Shown here: piece by piece, positions 60,913 through 64,000 of the stretch | How the letters are laid out: every line of letters begins with the position of its first letter | Numbering within the stretch: position 1 is the stretch's first letter | Assembly: GCF_042453785.1 (NCBI RefSeq) | Contig: NC_091677.1 | Span: 5,303,501 to 5,367,500 of the forward strand | DNA from: Malus domestica | Lineage: Eukaryota; Streptophyta; Magnoliopsida; Rosales; Rosaceae | Direction: 5' to 3' | Length of the DNA: 64,000 bases | Notes under the pieces: model-generated | What the model was told of the DNA's origin: nothing | The model's input: only the letters and a program-made list of their open reading frames with translations | Database searches by the model: none | Position numbers and translations under genes: made by a program

Positions 60913-61843
60913 ATTTCATTTGTGCAAACTTTAATATTAGCGAAATGGACTAAAACGACATATTCATCTTCTGCATCAAAGTTTAGCGGACACCTTTGCG
61001 TTTACTCTATAAAAGTTCGTAAATTTCACTCCAAAATTCCCCAAATTTACAATTTTGTGGAATTTTTGTGGATTAGGGGTTTCATCATCATCTCACCAAT
61101 CCACAATAATTCCGCAAAAAAATTAAAAAAAATCCCAAAAAACACTATTAAATTGCAGTCTTTGTCCCCGCCTCCATTATTGGTATTCAATATTTCGATA
61201 TCAAAAACTTTATAATTTGCGTGTGCCTTTCTTTTTCCTTCATTCTCTTTTCAACTGGGCTATAAAAAATCAAAGCTTGACCCGAAGAATTCAGTCACGT
61301 TTCTCTGCTCCATTATTGACTTTGAATTCTGGGTTCTCATTGGTTTTTTAGTTAGCTTATCTTTGAAGGGGGAGCTGGGTTCTCTCAATTTTGCCATTTG
61401 GGAAATTGGGTTTGGTTTTTCTCCCCTTGTCCATATCAAAATCCAGCTAAAGATTGTCAAAATCTACCTGTGATATATTGAACAATTACTTGAATTTCAA
61501 TTAAATTTCGATACTTTAAGGTAAATTTGGATACTTTCTCCTGAGATTTGATTTTCCTTTGAAATTGATAGCATTTGAAAAAGATTAGCCTTTTTGCGCT
61601 CAGAAAGATTTGGATATTGTTGAAGTGCTGTTTTGGTCATTTCTGTCTGAAATTCTGATTCTTTAGCTTGTGTTTCCTGAAAAAAAAAAAGGTAGTAATT
61701 TGGCCATTTGAAGCTGCAAATTTGGCAATTGAGCAAAAGTTTTATTGAAGAAGATACTGGCTGGGTGTTTGAGCTGCTTTCTAGATTTCCCATAAGCTTC
61801 AAACCGTTTGTTTTGGAAGATTGTTTTTGAGATATTAAAAAAT

Positions 61844-64000
61844 ATGACAATTGGAAGTCTTGCTCCAAATAAGGAGAAGAAGTCAAGAAAGCACAAAGGA
61901 GTGATTGATGAGAATGCTCCCTTGTTGCCCAAAGGGCAAGCGGAAGATGCAGGGTTTGATGAGTTCAATGGAGCTTCCTTTACTGGGGCAGTGTTTAATT
62001 TATCCACCACCATTGTTGGTGCTGGGATCATGGCTTTGCCTGCCACCATGAAGGTGTTGGGCCTTGTCCTAGGGATCTCCATGATCATTTTCATGGCGTT
62101 CTTGACCGAGGCCTCGATCGAATTGATACTTAGGTTCAGCAGGGCAGGGAAGTCTGCTTCTTATGGAGGTCTCATGGGAGATGCCTTTGGAAAATATGGA
62201 AAGATTTTGTTGCAGGTGTCGGTTTTAGTCAACAATCTCGGTGTGCTCATTGTCTACATGATTATCATTGGTATGACTATAACTCTCTATACAGTATCGA
62301 ATTGTTTTTACGAATTGTTGCAAATTTGTCACTTTGGTATCTCTAGTAAGGATTTTGTTTGGTCTAGTTTGTCATACGGAATGCTATGTTAAAGGTCTTG
62401 ATTTGTCTAACATTCTTTGTGCTGCCTGTGTGAAGGTGATGTGCTTTCTGGAACGTCTTCGAGTGGGGTTCACCACGCTGGTGTACTTGAAGGATGGTTT
62501 GGAGTACACTGGTGGACTTCTCGATTCATTGTTCTTCTTGTCACGACACTTGGCATATTTGCTCCATTGGCATGCTTTAAGCGAATCGGTTAGTCTGAAT
62601 TTTTAGTACTTTTGTTTGGTGCACTGCTATTAGTTTCATTTCCATGTGATTAGTAGAGTTTGTGATTTGAATTGCAGCCTGATGGCCTCATTTGATTTGT
62701 TTACTATTATACAAAGTTGGGAGGATCAGCATACAAATTTGATATGTTAATTAATATTACATTATAGTTAATGAGTTTTTCCACTGATTTGGTAAGGTAA
62801 ACGTTGCTTGGCATATTTTTAACATGCCTTCCCATACATATTTATGATATTCGTTATCTTAAACCTGTTTAAGAATAATTGTGTAACTTTTCTATCAAAC
62901 TGTTGGTGTAGCGGTGATTTTATTAATAAGTTTTCCAGCTTTTTGTTGAATTTGAGCCTGTTATTTGTTGAAAAGTTATTCATTTTTCTAACTGGAAAGG
63001 AATGTCGCGGTGATGTTAATAGCCCTGTCATGGTTGCAGATTCATTGAGCTTCACATCTGCCCTATCAGTTGGACTAGCAGTTGTATTTCTTGTTATTAC
63101 CGTTGGAATTACGGTTGTCAAGTTGATCAATGGAAGCATTGCAATGCCCAGATTGCTACCTGATGTTATTGATGTCTCATCATTCTTCAGTCTCTTCACC
63201 GTAGTCCCCGTTGTTGTCACTGCATACATCTGTCACTACAATGGTATGAAAAATGTTTGCTTATACAGAGTTCATTTTACTGGAACCTGGACCCTGTTCC
63301 TTCTATAAGAATAAGGAATTTTAGGTGGATTAGTATAATTGTGTTCTGCAGTTCCTTTCCTTTTTTTTTTTTTTTTTTGGTGAAGGTTCCTTTCCTTTCC
63401 TTTATTTCAGTAAACTGAGTTATCATTTACAAAAATAAAAGTGATTCAAACTTGACATTTTGCAGATTTTACACACTAACAAGTTTACTGAAGAGAACTT
63501 TTATTAGCACTCTAAAAATCTCAATTTACACTCTTCATAAGTGTATTTTTCTTTCTAAGTATAGGAAGTTTGGAATGCAAAATGAATATTGGAGTGCCAA
63601 TAACAATTCCCTTACTGAAAATATGCAAGACTTTGGGAAACTGTAGAAAACGGGGACCAATATTTCATATGGGAGATCTGATATTTGATATACTTTTCAC
63701 CTTTTTCTGCAGTCCACAGCATCCACAACGAGCTTGAAGACTCTACACAGATAAGAGGGGTTGTGCAAACCTCACTTGCTTTATGTTCATCTGTTTACAT
63801 AATGACAAGCCTTTTTGGGTTCCTCCTATTTGGGGACGGAACTCTTGACGATGTGCTTGCCAACTTCGACACGAACCTTGGCATTCCTTACAGTTCTGTG
63901 CTCAACGATGCTGTGCGTGTCAGCTATGCTGCTCACCTTATGCTTGTATTTCCCATTGTCTTCTTTCCATTGCGGCTCAACTTGGACGGCCTTCTCTTTC
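61844..64000 (+). CDS. AVT6-type amino acid transporter, 5' part (cut by window end)
   Basis: Exons found: 61844-62270, 62436-62588, 63040-63243 and 63713 to beyond 64000. The start MTIGSLAPNK is preferred over an in-frame Met 36 bases upstream (MFWKIV), which lacks family similarity. Encoded motifs are SFTGAVFNLSTTIVGAGIMA, YMIIIG|DVLSG, LEGWFG, ICHYNVHSIHNELED and LRLNLDGLLF. The intron positions and phases equal those of the - strand paralogue at 48817-51042, so the two derive from an old duplication; they are clearly diverged. The window ends in exon 4, so the C-terminal segments are missing only because of the cut. Intron 1 is 165 bp with a short T-rich tail. Confidence 0.92.

Larger units (their letters stand above)
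56061..61480. other. 5.4-kb intergenic, repeat-rich DNA
   Basis: I see no protein-coding gene. The stretch holds a tandem duplication (56344-56573), a CT repeat (about 57065-57090), fold-back elements (57306-57466 and 59925-60098), a small dispersed repeat (57930-58072 and 60800-60912), a cluster of three TATTTATAGG repeats (58266-58510) and a run of A at about 58603-58624. Short frames such as those near 57873 and 60922 have no recognisable content. Confidence 0.6.

Overview
The window is nuclear DNA of a woody eudicot, most likely Rosaceae of the apple/pear/Prunus type. That is inferred from plant housekeeping genes with GT-AG introns, AT-rich intergenic DNA, dense short fold-back elements and nested LTR retrotransposons; the family-level assignment is not proven by anything here. 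No bacterial, organellar or viral backbone is present.

Left arm (1-15.5 kb, + strand): an ABHD17-type alpha/beta hydrolase (6 coding exons); a phage-type organellar RNA polymerase of RPOT2 type (19 exons, with a possible dual-targeting leader); and a small AT-hook plus WIYLD-domain protein. The 5' leader intron of the WIYLD gene carries a diverged copy of part of an RPOT2 exon.

16.25-28.6 kb is one nested transposon block. The outer element is a non-autonomous LTR retrotransposon with about 960-bp LTRs. It carries one unfamiliar 317-aa ORF, a long non-coding interior full of a short GCCCGAAAGGGC-like hairpin motif, and degenerate intronless fragments of two host genes (an ArfGAP and a cytosolic-type GAPDH). 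A young, intact Ty1/copia element (453-bp LTRs that look identical, 1376-aa Gag-Pol) sits inside the ArfGAP fragment. Its LTR carries an ATG and a splice donor that could join in frame to the gag start.

28.8-42 kb holds a BLOS2 gene (-), a fold-back element, a decayed PIF/Harbinger transposon that encloses an S-domain receptor-kinase fragment, a decayed copia element on the - strand, and a RALF-like secreted-peptide gene whose predicted mature region is atypical.

42.8-64 kb has a second nearly intact copia (-, 288/304-bp LTRs, 5-bp target duplication), an AVT6-type amino-acid transporter (-) with a fold-back element in its last intron, a WIT-type nuclear-envelope tail-anchored coiled-coil protein (-), 5.7 kb of repeat-rich intergenic DNA, and the 5' part of a second AVT6 paralogue (+) cut by the window end.

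The host genes do not form a pathway. They serve protein depalmitoylation, organelle transcription, chromatin, endosomal sorting, peptide signalling, vacuolar amino-acid transport and nuclear-envelope anchoring. The most unusual material is in the retrotransposon nest: gene capture, repeated hairpins and the LTR-encoded start codon with its putative leader intron.
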